The notes under the pieces were generated by a model. That model did no database searches, was not told the origin of the DNA, and was given only the letters and a program-made list of their open reading frames with translations. DNA of 64,000 nucleotides from Ehretia macrophylla (Eukaryota > Streptophyta > Magnoliopsida > Boraginales > Ehretiaceae): contig CM075767.1 of NCBI GenBank assembly GCA_037974665.1, positions 28,173,498-28,237,497 on the forward strand, given 5' to 3'. Within the stretch, counting starts at the first letter, position 1. Every line of letters starts with the position of its first letter. The position numbers and the translations under genes were made by a program. Shown here piece after piece: positions 45,564-57,070 of the stretch.

Positions 45564-48104
45564 GTTGGGGTGGCTAAAAAAATGGGATTTTTTTTGGGGT
45601 TCAAAGGGTAGGGGTAAATTTGTAATTTAGTTCAGTTTTGCTTGCAAGGGTAGTCAAGTGATTAACCACTTTTGTGTCAAAAATTAACAGTATGGATTAG
45701 TTTGATCATGTTTTTTTTGTTTGGAAAACAAAAGTTCATCTCATTAAGCAAAACAAAAATAACAAACGACAAGAGTACAAAAGAGTGGCATATCTAAGGA
45801 TGTCTTCAAGGCTCCAATTTCTACATATAAACCTATTAATATCAGTATCTAAGAACTTTTTACAATAAGTTTTTTTCGTTTTGCTCGTATGAAAGATTCA
45901 AGCAACAATACTTTCTTTTGAGGCATAACTTCCTCTAAAGATTCTATGATTTCTCTTCTTCCAAATAGTATGAACAATCCCTCCAACTAACAACCTGGCC
46001 AACGTAGCTTGGAGACCCTCACCACGACAATACCGTCTACTCCATGTCTCAATCTCATTCCAACTAGAAATATCCTCATTAATGAGTAAGAGAGTGAGTC
46101 CTCTGGACCAAATTCTACGACTTAATCCACATGAAAAGAACAAGTGGTCTAGATCCTCAGTCACAATACCACAAATCGTACAAATGCAATCACCACTAAT
46201 ACCCCATTATAAAAGCCGATCTTTTGTTGGAAGCTGGTTCAGTAACGCAAGCCACACCAAGAATATATGCTTAGGGATTCGGCACTTGCACCAAATAAGA
46301 AAATGCCATCGGATCTCATCAAATTTGGTCCTCAAGATATTCCACGCAAAGGCAGTAGTGAACAAACCATTAGAATTCGGCAACCATTTCCACTGATCAT
46401 AACGCTGAGGATTAGGAGCAAACGGAGTATGATCCTCAATATTTCTAAACACTGAGTGATCTGGCCAGCTTCATGTACCATGAGTAATAACATCGTTCAC
46501 CCTTCCAAGCTTACCAACCAATGACAAGTAGCTTTGATTCATCTCTACACAGTTTGAAAGTCATCTCCAAGGGTGCCACGGGTCATACCAGAAAAAGATT
46601 TTTGTGCCATTTCTAACCACCATCTTACAATGTTGCTTCATGATAGGTCTAATCTTCAAAAGTTTCCGCCAATGCCAAGAAATGTTAGTACCTGACGAAG
46701 ACTCCCATATATTTCTACCTTTAAGGTAGTAGTTACTCACCTATTTCGGCCAAATGGAGTTAGGCTTGCTGCGAAGAGTCCAAAACTGCTTCATTAAGCT
46801 CGGTTCATTTGAATTCTCAAGGCGTTGGATGCCAAGGCCCCCTTCCCTTATAGGACGGCAGACACACTCCCAAGAAACTTTAGCACCTCCTGGACCTTCA
46901 TTCTTACCTTTCCACAGGAATCTTGCCAGTTTCCGCTCCATGCTCTTCAACACTTCCTTGGGCAGAGCTAAGATGGAAGACCAATATGCATGAATAATTG
47001 CAAGGACAGATTTCACAAGTGTCAGTCTCCAGCAAACGACAGAAAATGAGAGGTTCAATGGTCGATCCTCTTACTCATTCTCTCAAGAAGAGGGTTGAAA
47101 GAGTTAAGACTCAATCTGCTCGTAAAAAATGGAACACCAAGATAAGTAAATGGAGGACTACCCTTACTGAACTCAAGGATTTGGATCAGAGACTGTTTCA
47201 AATTGGCATTACAACCACCAAAGTAAACCATCCTCTTCTCATCATTAACCTTCAATTCGGACAGTTTGCCAAAGATGGTAAGAACATTTTAATAGTCAAA
47301 ACCGACCCCACATTAGCACGACAGAAGATCATAACATCATCTGCAAAGCTAAGATGTGAGATTTTACCCTTGGCATACTTTGGGTAAAATAGAAAACCAT
47401 TTGCAAGAGCCGCTTTACCCAACATACAAGCAAAAACCTCCATTACAAGCATAAAGAGATATGGTGACACCGGGTCCCCTTGCCTTAACCCCTTAGCTCC
47501 ACGGAAATAGCCCTTTAAACTTCCATTCAAAGCGATAGAGAAATTTGTCGAAGTGATACACACTCCCACCCACTTAACAAAGATAGGAGGAAACCCAAAA
47601 GCTTCAAGGACTGTAAGCACAAACTTCCAGTTGACAAAATCATAAGTTTTCCAAATGTCAACCTTCATAGCACACCTAGGAGAAATATTTTTCCTCTAAT
47701 ACCCCGAATCAGCTCTTGACCCATGAGGACATTAGAAATAATCGATCTTCCTAGCACAAAGGTATCTTGACTCTCCGAGATAACATCGTCCAGAACAACT
47801 TTTATTTTGTTTGCAAGGAGCTTAGAAATGCACTTATACACAACGTTACAACACGAGATAGGTCTATAATCACCAATCTTAGAAGGGTTGTTTACCTTAG
47901 GCACCAAACTGATGATGGTTGAATTGCATTCTCTCAACAAGCATCCTGACAGAAAGAAGGACTTAACAATAATAATATCACCCCTTACGATAGACCAAGC
48001 ATGTTTGTAAAAATGAGCAGTAAACCCATTGGGCCCCGGACTTTTCTCCCCATTCATAGCAAACATCGTGTCCTTGATCTCCTGCTCAGAAAAATTAGCA
48101 ATAA

Positions 48105-48204
48105 GCCCACATGCATCGTCGCAGGAGATAGACTTCCCAAGGATTAACTTAATAGCCCACATGCATCGTCGCAGGAGATAGACTTCCCAAGGATTAACTT
48201 AATG
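48105..48204. repeat. 50-bp tandem duplication in LINE ORF2
   Basis: Two adjacent copies (48105-48154 and 48155-48204) containing 'gcatcgtcgcaggagataga' and 'ttcccaaggattaactta', identical by eye. The period of 50 is not a multiple of three, so it breaks the frame. Confidence 0.93.
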
Positions 48205-48435
48205 TCGTAAACCGAATAACCATACTGAGGATTTGTAGTACCCAAAATATTTGGATAGGCCCCAACAAATTCACTGATAATCCCCTCCTATTCATCAATA
48301 AAACTCCATTATCAATTTCAATTGAGAAGATTCTATTTCTAGAAATCCGCCCCTTGACACACTCATGAAAGTAGCTAGTATTAGCATCGCCTTTCTCGAG
48401 CTAGAGCACACGCGATTTTTTATGGATGATGTGTT

Positions 48436-48888
48436 GTGATAAGCCTAGACTAATTTAAAGAACTAGAATTTATGTAGAAAATATTTTGAAAGTGGAAGAA
48501 GATAATTTTGGAGGAACTAAAGAACTTGTATTGAAGAGAAGATTACAACTTTGGCTTGGTTACAAATGTTTGAAGTTGCCCCCTATTTATAGGTGTTTAA
48601 GGAGTATTCTACACACAAGATATTTTGAAGATTCTTAGAATATGTTAGATAATAGTCTTACATTTTTCTAACTAGTCAAATAAAATATTTCTCTTTAGAT
48701 GCTTCTTAGAAAATATCTCAACTTTAAGATTTCTTTAGATATAGGGCTTGAGCTTATAATTGGGCAATGCTCTTATTCTTTTGGGCCAAGTGAGTAAATA
48801 TTTTAACTAGCCCAAATATTTTAATATTAATACTTAACCCAAATATTTGATGTCCAATCCTTAGCCCAAATTTACCTTACTCACCTCT
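48436..48888. mobile_element. Unclassified 450-bp insertion in the LINE
   Basis: AT-rich DNA interrupting ORF2 between residues resembling EEIDREV and HHKKSRVL on the LINE strand. It contains a 'cctatttatagg' TATA-like palindrome near 48589-48600 and several 'agcccaaat' repeats (48810-48875). I cannot define TIRs, LTR ends or a TSD; a small solo LTR or MITE is possible. Confidence 0.45.
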
Positions 48889-49890
48889 CTGTCAATTTCC
48901 TCAATAATCGACTTCTCTTACACAAAAAGATCATCATTTGGATTTAACACCAATAATGATTGGACTGTAGCAAGTCTATTTCTCAACTCCCCAATTTTGT
49001 CAGCCAAGTTTGAGAATTATAACAAGTTGAACACTCTTAACTCCTTATTAAACGCCTTTTGTTTATGGAAAACAACAAACATCGGGGTACCTTCATAGTG
49101 ATTATCCCAAACTTTTCTAACCGTCTCCAAGAACTTCTCATGATCTGTCTAGACATTGAAGAATTTAAATGGCTTCGGCCTGGATTTCACATTCCATCCC
49201 ATGTCCAGGATAAGAGGGTTATGGTCAGAAACACTTGGAAGGTCCACATTGAAATTCGCCTGAGGGAACAACGAGACCCACAGGCCGTTCACTAAAAGTC
49301 GATCCAGATGACTAGCTCTAAGTGACGGGTCAATGCCTCTCGTGCTCCAAGTGAAGAAGGGGCCAAAACTACTAACTTCTACCAAATTAATACTCTCAAC
49401 ACAATTGACAAACTGTCTCGCACCAAGATTCAAGTAGGAGCACCTCAACCTATCTTCAACTTGAAGAATCTCATTAAAATCTCCAATGATTCCCCAAGGC
49501 GAAAACCCAACCCCTCTACTCCACGAGTCCAAGCTGTTCTACATCTTCCACGGTCACTGATATTATTAGCAGCATACATATCAGTAAGATAAAAGGTGTG
49601 GTTCTCACATTCAACCCCACAGTTAACAGCCTGATCAATAGCATGCACACGAGAAACTTTAACCTTCTCACCCCTACTCAACACCCAAACTCTGCCACCT
49701 AGAGAAAACTTATAGTTGCTTATAAACTCCCAATTACAGAATATTTTCTTCAAAATGAATGGAGCATTACTCTCTTTCACCTTCGTCTCCAAAATACACA
49801 AAATATCAATGTGGTTTTTATTTACAAAATTAACTATTTGTACTTGCTTGAGGGCTTTATTAAGCCCTATAATGTTCCAGCTTGCAACTT

Positions 49891-51362
49891 TCATTGAGAC
49901 TGGGATAAATTAGAGTCCTTAACCCCAGCAGACTTAGGCTTAGTTTTAGCCTTTGTCACCAAATCTTTAATAGCACCACTCAAACACTTCTCAGCCTCAT
50001 CAAGAGCCTCAAATTGGTTTTTTGATGAAAGCCCTCTTTAGTAATATGCACAGCTTTAGATTTATGCCCAGTACCACTTGGAGAAGCCAGATTCTGGCAC
50101 ACATTACCAGTCGAGCCATGGCCCCCATTACCCATCTTCCCAATACTAACAGGAGACTTACCTCTACTTTTAATAGTATTCCACTCCTCCTTGGCACCAC
50201 CACCATTAGTCTTGCCAACCTCCACAAGATCAGAACCCTCTAGAGAAGAAATAGCCCTCCAAATTGGTTTGGACGTGCATTTGGCCTCAAAGTAGCCAAT
50301 ACCTTTGCACTTCTAACAAATTCTAGGTTTCCTGGCGAATTCAACAGGAAGAATTGCCTTTTCACCACCCCCGATATCAAGTAAGCTCTTAAACAAGATC
50401 TTTCTTCAAGTTAACTTCTACACAAACTCTTGCATATTTAATACGAGTCCTAGCCTCAGTATACTTACCCAGGCAGAGAGAAATCCCAACCCCGCTCGCC
50501 AAGTAGCTAAGGCCCTCATCGTTCCAGTATTCCATAAGAATATTGCTCAACTTCACCCAAAGTGGTAATCTCTCCATTTTAAGATGAACAAGCTGCAACT
50601 TAGGACTCTATTTACGTAGAAATAGCGGTCTACCATTAACATGCCAACAATCCTCTAAGATTTCATCACAATCCTTCTCATTTTAGAGCTTAAACAGCCA
50701 TAACTCGTCCTCATTAGTCATCACTTCAACTTTCCCGTACTTCCTCCCCTGGTTCTTCACAACCGCTTTGACTTGATAAAAGGTAGGATCTTGATCAAAA
50801 AATTGGCCTACCAGGCAGGTACTCTACAACTTACTCCCCTCCTCAGCCACAGTCTTCGGGGATAAATAGTACCCTTACCATCGACCAGTTCCGGCGGATG
50901 GTAGGCCAGCTTCGAAGACCTCCCCAGACCACCAAATAAATCACGCCACTCTTGAGTCAACTCGTCAATAGAAACCCCTAAACAAGCACCACCATACTTT
51001 ATCTCAACTCCCGTCAACTCCCGTCAACTCCTTCAGGCTTGAGGGTAAGGGAACCTCAGACCCAGGAGTAGACTCCAACCCAGTAGACGCCTCCTCATCA
51101 GCCACAACAGACTCAACGTCAACAGAACCATCCATAATAGTAGCACCAAGACTATTCACCATTGGCTCACCACGACTCAACAGCGCAGGTAACCCCCCTC
51201 ATGTGACGGTAGGTTTTCTCCTCCAACTATCTCAACAACAACCTCAACCAAGGTACCCTCCGGGGACAATAGAGCGGAGACAGGTTCATCACTGTGCTCC
51301 TCACTAGCTTGGGGGATCCCACCATTCAACATACTTTTCTTACCCTACTTCCGTTTTGCCAT
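49891..51362 (-). pseudogene. LINE ORF1 (DUF4283-type, zinc knuckle), decayed
   Basis: Starts at ATG 51362-51360. Recognisable are the RNA-binding DUF4283-like stretch (LPLWVKLSNILMEYW, then GLSYLASGVG, about 50570-50470) and a CCHC zinc-knuckle region (about 50310-50275). In the knuckle one residue has become a stop and the His is Tyr, both explained by C-to-T change. Several other stops and frame shifts follow. The protein normally coats LINE RNA. The ORF's TGA (49893-49891) overlaps the ATG of ORF2 as ATGA. Confidence 0.75.
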
Positions 51363-51499
51363 GAGAACAACGAAGAAAGGCTATAGTGAGGAAGCTCCAG
51401 GCTAAGAGAAGCGCGAAGCAGGAGGAAAAATGAGGGCTTGCGCAAGATAGAAAGGCTATCGTGCGCTAGAAGAAGGAAAAAAAAAAAAAAAAGAAGAAA

Positions 51500-52990
51500 A
51501 AGTGGGACTAAGTCAAAAAACTATGTAAATATTGGAGACTATAGGCGTAATTCACTCCAATGTACATCAATGTCGACTTTGCTAGGCCATAGAGGCTTTG
51601 TAAAATGAGGTCTAATAAAGAGAGAGGCGTGAATATGGGAGAAAAGCGCATATCACAAATTTTTGCATTTTTAAGTTGGTCTTTAATGGCGCATAGGTCT
51701 TTCCAGTTCCGATAAAAATTTGCAAAACTCCCTATAAAGAGAAGAAAGTAATGATGGGGTTAACACCACTGAGAAATGCTCCATCTACTTTAGGAAAGAG
51801 CAAGAACAGTTTGCTCTTGCTTTCACTGAAAAAAAGAATTTAAAAGATAAAATCCCGATTACACAGATTATTGGGAGTAAAGCAGACGAGCAAGCTTGTG
51901 AATTTTCTTCTTGAATGACAAGCTTTCCAATCAGTCCACAATTCTTAATGGAAAGAAAGATTAAGACCGAGCACTTTGCTTGTCTTATATCTTATGACTC
52001 GTCATCTATATTAATAAATATTAACTGAAATATTACTAGTTCAAAAATTTATTGCGAACAATGGGACTTATAATATGATTTTTGAACATTAAAGATAATT
52101 TTCTTTTTTTAAAAAACACACTTATTCTTTTCTCTTAATCTAATCTAATGGAATTGAATATTGAGAACTATTACCAAAATTTTCCCAATCAGGAAACAGT
52201 GTTACAAACTTTAGGAAAATTTGCGCGAATGGTCCTTATTATTTTTATAAAATTTTAAATTCATCTATACTATTTAAAATTAGTCAATTTAGTCCCTATT
52301 ATTTTTTAAATAATTTAAATTCATCCTTATTATTCAAAATTAGCCAATTTAATCCCTAATATTATTTTTTTAAAACAATCAATTTAATCCTTGCCCCAAT
52401 TGGCTAAATTAAAATCTTTTGAGAATAATAAGGATTAAATTGATTTTTTTTTAATAAATAATAGGGACTAAATTTGCTAATTTTGAAAAATAAGAATGAA
52501 TTTAATTTTTTTTTAAAATAATAAGCACTAACTTAATTAATTTTAAACATTAAAGACAAATTTAAATTTTGAGAAAAAAAAATTTGTTTATACAATTTTT
52601 TCGACTTTGTTACATCATAAATTATACATAATTAATCTAAAGTTTTAAAACTGTCTATTATTTTAAGAAATAGTAAAATGATAAAATAAAATAGTTTTAA
52701 TGAGTGTCTTAAAACTTCTTGTCAATTTTGTGGGTTGTAGTGTCATTTACCCATTAAAAATGTAAAAATAATAATTAGAAGAGTAAATGAAATGATCAAA
52801 TAATACATGTTATAATAAAATAATTTATAGTCCTACAACAAAACGACAAATGGGATGATCATAACTAATGTAAAGATCAAAGATGTTCATGGCCATCAAT
52901 TTCTTTACAACAAAACCCACATGCAAAATCTCCACTCTTTCTTGTAGACATGCTCAAAGACACATAAAAAGCACATGGGTAAACAATTTT
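51500..52990 (+). repeat. F-box unit 3/4 boundary region, with first-exon copy
   Basis: 51505-51700, 52030-52110 and 52900-52990 match 34722-34810, 35740-35930 and 36130-36240. At 52975-52978 the text reads ATG G followed by GTAAAC, the same first-exon pattern as copies 2 and 3. The rest of that copy is not seen; the Tekay element follows 277 bp later. Confidence 0.7.
52218..52583. mobile_element. Foldback MITE-like long inverted repeat
   Basis: The left arm (52235-52375: 'ttaaattcat', 'attagtcaatttagtcccta') and right arm (52420-52570: 'agggactaaatttgctaatt', 'gaatgaatttaa') are imperfect inverse copies around 52395. Such AT-rich hairpins are typical of MITEs. No coding. Confidence 0.65.
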
Positions 52991-53254
52991 GTTTTTTTCA
53001 TTTTTCTTTTATATATATATATATATATATCAACAAAGCCAACAACAAAATTTCCATAATGATATCAATAATGAGTGTCGTGTGAGCCCTTTCAAATTCA
53101 GATGGTAAATACTAGGCTAGGGTTTAGTACAACATGAAAAAACTTTAAGTCCAAATTCACAGAACACCTCAAGACAAGAAAACAATTGGAGAGCAGTAAA
53201 GACAATGATTTCTTGATCGAGTATTACAGCAATCACTGTAACTTTAAAAGTATA
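52991..53254. other. Short spacer before the Tekay element
   Basis: Contains a TA run (about 53012-53028). No gene seen. Confidence 0.5.
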
Positions 53255-55692
53255 TGTGAGACCCCATATTTTGCCTAACCTCGACTTGCGTGTTTTACCT
53301 CGTTTTGCGTGAATTGACCTGTTTATGTTTTATATGACTTAGAATGTGTTAAATATGTGATTAATACTCCTAATACAAGGTAAGTGTGTATTCATGAAAT
53401 TTTCATCAAAAACAGAATCAGAAATTTTATTGTCGGTTTTAGTGAATAGCGTTTTGAGCACCTGTCCGCTAAAATTTTTACAGGGATGTTTTAAATGTTT
53501 TAAAACCTATTCCTTGGGTATTAATAGACCCGTGTTTGATTAAAACGGATTTGGAATCGGTTTTAGAATTTTAAAGATTTTTACACTTTCTTTTACAATA
53601 AAACAAGTTTTAAGCCGACTCGGGTGAAACTGTTTTAATGTAAAACTTCTTGTCACCTAAAAATAAACTACTTGAGATAAATGTTTTGAGCAAAGAAATA
53701 GCTAAAATGAATTAAAAGACAAGAAAATACTAAAAATAACTAGTTTTCACATTTGACCTTGATTTAATTTGTTTGACTTTGCATAATATAACATCAACAC
53801 ACACTTGCAAAGCACAAAACACACTCATTTTACACCTACATGGCCGAGAGCTTCAAGAGAGAAAAGAGAAGTTGATTTTCAAGGTTTTCAAAGCAAAATT
53901 TCATAGAAAAGGTTAGTTTTGTCTGTAGTTTTTTTGTACCGAGTTGGATTCCGCTTGTTAGGCACACATAGCACGCATATTTAGGCTTGTTTTGGATCAA
54001 ATGTGAGAGAAAAATTCTAGATCTCAAAAGTCATATTTTATGTTTTTGCATATAATTGAATATTGAACCGTTAGAATGTTAATTTGAAATTATATTATTG
54101 CTCAGTGCATGCTAATGATCGATTATATGTATTCTTATGAGATTTGAACCATTGTAGCATAAATTTTTATTTTCGGGTATTTAAAGTTGATAGTTTGGTT
54201 ATTTGGTGATTATTTTGAGTTGTAGCGGTTGGAATCGATTGCCGTCGATTTGTAAAAGTTTGTAAAATACGGCGTAGTGTCGTTGTAATGCTGAAATTTT
54301 GATTGTGATGTTGGTGCGAAAATTCAAAAATTTCAGCCTAGGTGCATTGAGGTTTTAGGTTTGTTGGGCTTGATTTGGATGTATTTTGGTTGGTTTTCGA
54401 GGGTGCTAATGTAGTTGATTGAGTGACTGAGTGATAGGAATTGGTTTGGAGTTGTTTGGATTAGTAGAATGTAAGTTATGATTATTTGAAGTTTAGGTTA
54501 TCTTTCTTTAAAATGTTGTTATATGCCTTTAGATGATCGGGTAGTGTTTGAGTGATTGAATTGTGAGTTGTTGATGGTTAGATTAGGGTTTGGTTGTGTG
54601 TCTAATGCACGTTAAGTTGGATGACCTACTTTGTCATCTAACTTAGTTGTTTAGTTGTTAATTGGGTAATTGATGTTGTGTTGTTGTAGTGTTATTAATT
54701 AATTGATGCATTATTGATTATTGATTATTGATTATTGATTATTGAATATTGATTATTGATGAACCAGGAGATAGTCAACGGAAAATGTTGTCCTCCTGTG
54801 ATTTGAATGTTTATTTTATTGCTGAGTCTTAGTACGTGTGTGTCTCCTCTCGGGCAGCATCGGGCTGCCAGGTTGATAACGGCATGACTACCAGAGGCTA
54901 CCCTTATCTCGCATGGGTGGAGATGCCATGGAGGGCAGGGCTAGTGAGGTACCTCGGGTGTGTGTGTTATGGGGGTGATAAGAAGTTGGTTGAGATCGTG
55001 ATGACGTTTGGAGCTATGCCAAATAGAGTATCCTTTATTGAATGGTCATTATAGTTTATGTGTTTATATTGTTATTGATGTTTATTGTGTGTTTACTGCT
55101 CAAAGGATCATTTCCAAGGAGTATAGTAAATACTGTTAGAGATCTATCGAATCCTCACTAAGCTTGTTTTATATAAGCTCACTCTCAATTATTGCATCCT
55201 TACAAGTGTTGTTGAGCAAGACTACGGGTGCGTGCCTCTTGAAGAGGAAAATGTGCCTTTCGTGGATGAGTCTTATGTGCAGGAGTCATTGCCATGAGAT
55301 TGTTTGTAGTTGATGTATTATGATGTATTATAAACATACTTTAACTTAAAGACTTATGTATGTTGGTTTAGTAGTCTTTCTTTTGATCATGTTTAGATTA
55401 CTAAGTTGGTTTATAATCTATTTTGAAATGTATGTATAGCCTATGTACTAAGTTGGAACGGAGGCGTATAACTATGAATGAGTTGTTGAAGGAATAACTA
55501 TTGTATAATATGGTTACGTTGTATGTTGTTAATTTAATTGAGGAGTTGATTGTTGAATGGTTTGTGGAGTTAGTTGTATGATATTGATAAGAGGTTGGTT
55601 TAGAGCCTCGGTGTCTTAATTACTGTTGTTATACTGCCAAAATTCCGTTGTGTCCTGACTGATTGTAGGTGGGGTCGAGTTGGGGCGTGACA
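53255..55692 (+). mobile_element. 5' LTR of the Tekay-type element
   Basis: 2438 bp, TGTGAGACCCC to GGGGCGTGACA. Compared with the 3' LTR it lacks about 16 bp ('gtttaggtgttgcat') at 53679. It includes a TTGATTA simple repeat (54716-54760), the conserved GC block (54831-54965), and a TAAGCTT-N9-AAGCTCA version of the TATA palindrome (55159-55181). Confidence 0.92.
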
Positions 55693-55698
55693 TTTAAG

Positions 55699-55710
55699 TG
55701 GTATCAGAGC
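55699..55710 (+). other. Primer-binding site, initiator tRNA-Met
   Basis: An exact TGGTATCAGAGC, 6 bp after the LTR. Confidence 0.93.
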
Positions 55711-55994
55711 ACATGTTAGCTGTCAGCCGGGGTATTCTCGGAATGTGGGTAATGGTCTTAGCATGAAAGTATGTATGAAGTGAAAGAAAAGTGAACTATG
55801 TGTTAATATGATTAAATGATTATGTGATTATGTGATTATGTGATTTAGTGCTTATGTGATTATGTGATCAATTTGTTTATGTGATTGATACTTAAGTGAT
55901 TTATGTGTTTTATATGAGTTTGTTGTTTATGTGTTAATAGTTGTTTATAACTTATTTACATGCTATAACCTGTGCTAACTCTTTGATTAGTAGA

Positions 55995-57070
55995 ATGGCT
56001 GGTAGACCGAGAACGAGAGGTAGGCCCGAAGCAGTTGACGAGGTTCCGGGAAATATGGCACCGGGCCGAGAAAGGGGTGATGATCGTTTTGAATCAGCCA
56101 TGGATAAGATCGCAGAGGTTATGGCCGGTCAGGCCCAATTGCTAGTAGGGCAGGCTGCCCAAGCTCAGACTTTGCAGGCATAGTTACTGAACGTATAGGG
56201 TGGATACCACGAGCGTGGTACACTGAAGGAGTTCTTAGGGTACTATCCACCGAGGTTTCAGGGGGAACCAGATGATCGGAAATCCGAGGCATGGATTAGT
56301 AAAGTGGAGAAAATATTTGACCCTATGGATTATACTGATGAAAGAAAGGTCACCTTTGCCGTTTATTTGTTTGATGATGAGGCAAAGGAGTGGTGGCGCA
56401 CGGTGAAATCTAGTTGGGAGACCCAGGGTATTCCGTATGTCTGGGATACCTTTTTGAGAGCTTTCCCGACGAAGTATGTCCCGAGGATTGCACGAGATAG
56501 GAGAGAGGCTGAGTTTCTGTCTCTAGTTCAGGGGGATGCTTCAGTGGCTCAGTATAAGGCCACGTTTACTAGACTATCCCGGTATGCACCGGAGTTTGTG
56601 GCTGACGAGGAATGCAAGACTCGTAGGTTTGTGTTAGGTTTGAGGCCCGAGATTCAGGATGCGATGGCCCTGAATCAGTATGATATACTTACTGAGGCCT
56701 TGGATGCAGCTTCTAGGTTAGAGAAGAGAAAGGGGGAACAGATCGGACCTAGTCAGCCTAGCAAGAGGCCTTTTCAGCCGCAGAGTCAGCAGAGTTATTA
56801 CCGACCACAGTTTCAGCAAGGGACTTATCAGGCTCAGTCTCAGTATAGGCCAGCCCAATCTCAGGGTCAGTATAGGCCTAGTGTTGTGAGACCTCAGCAG
56901 TAGGCTGGTACAGCTGCTTTCTCAGGTTCTAGTTCTTCTAGGGGCAGTGGCAGTGTTTCATCACCGCAGTGTAATTTCTGCAAGCGTCAGGGCCATGTGG
57001 AGGCCAACTGTAGGGCGAAGGCAAGGACTTGTTTGGGTTGCGGCAGCAATCAGCATAGGGCGAAGGATTG
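55995..57070 (+). pseudogene. Tekay-type gag with two zinc knuckles, stops
   Basis: Starts at ATG 55995 (MAGRPRTRGRP). The retrotransposon-gag core follows (GYYPPRFQGEPDD, KVEKIFDPMDYTDERKV, EWWRTVK, FLRAFPTKYVP). A Q-rich linker and two CCHC knuckles, CNFCKRQGHVEANC and CLGCGSNQHRAKDC (about 56970-57068), end the region. Stops: TAG at 56181, 56196 and 56901, all at sites where the family would have Gln or similar codons. Gag forms the particle and binds RNA. The frame continues into protease without a stop. Confidence 0.88.

Larger units (their letters stand above)
45898..49894 (-). pseudogene. LINE ORF2 (endonuclease, reverse transcriptase, zf-RVT), decayed
   Basis: From ATG at 49894: an apurinic-type endonuclease domain (MKVASWNIIGLNKALK, LETKVKES, then IGDFNEIL and SDHNPLIL; a frame change lies near 49500). 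The reverse transcriptase follows (GEKSPGPNGFTAHFYK, YRPISCCNVVYK, KGLRQGDPVSPYLF, and catalytic LSFADDVMIF at about 47340-47370). Next come thumb segments (PFTYLGVPFF, FLWKG) and the C-terminal zf-RVT region (CRIPKHIFLVWLAL to IWKKRNHRIFRG), ending TGA at 45898. Breaks: a one-base shift near 47690, the 453-bp insertion, the 50-bp duplication, and stops between 46741 and 46455. It normally nicks target DNA and copies the LINE RNA. Inactive here. Confidence 0.85.
45711..51475 (-). mobile_element. L1-type LINE, near full length, decayed
   Basis: Minus-strand element with 5' end near 51475 (an A-rich stretch of flank at 51478-51500), ORF1 51362-49891, ORF2 49894-45898, a 3' UTR of about 180 bp and an A tail (seen as T run 45711-45719). 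The flanking sequences join text that is continuous in the flank of copy 2 (about 34672 and 34721), with some 45 bp of target lost; no TSD is visible. One unrelated insertion (about 48436-48888) and a 50-bp tandem duplication (48105-48204) disrupt ORF2. Confidence 0.85.

Noticed and set aside
46082..47387. Plus-strand frames across the LINE (46082-46396, 46754-46993, 46998-47387)
   Set aside because: They are opposite-strand shadows of ORF2, which has clear RT and zf-RVT motifs on the minus strand.
55941..55994. An upstream in-frame ATG for the Tekay gag
   Set aside because: The extra N-terminal residues look like leader sequence; the ATG at 55995 begins a gag-like start (MAGRPRTRG).
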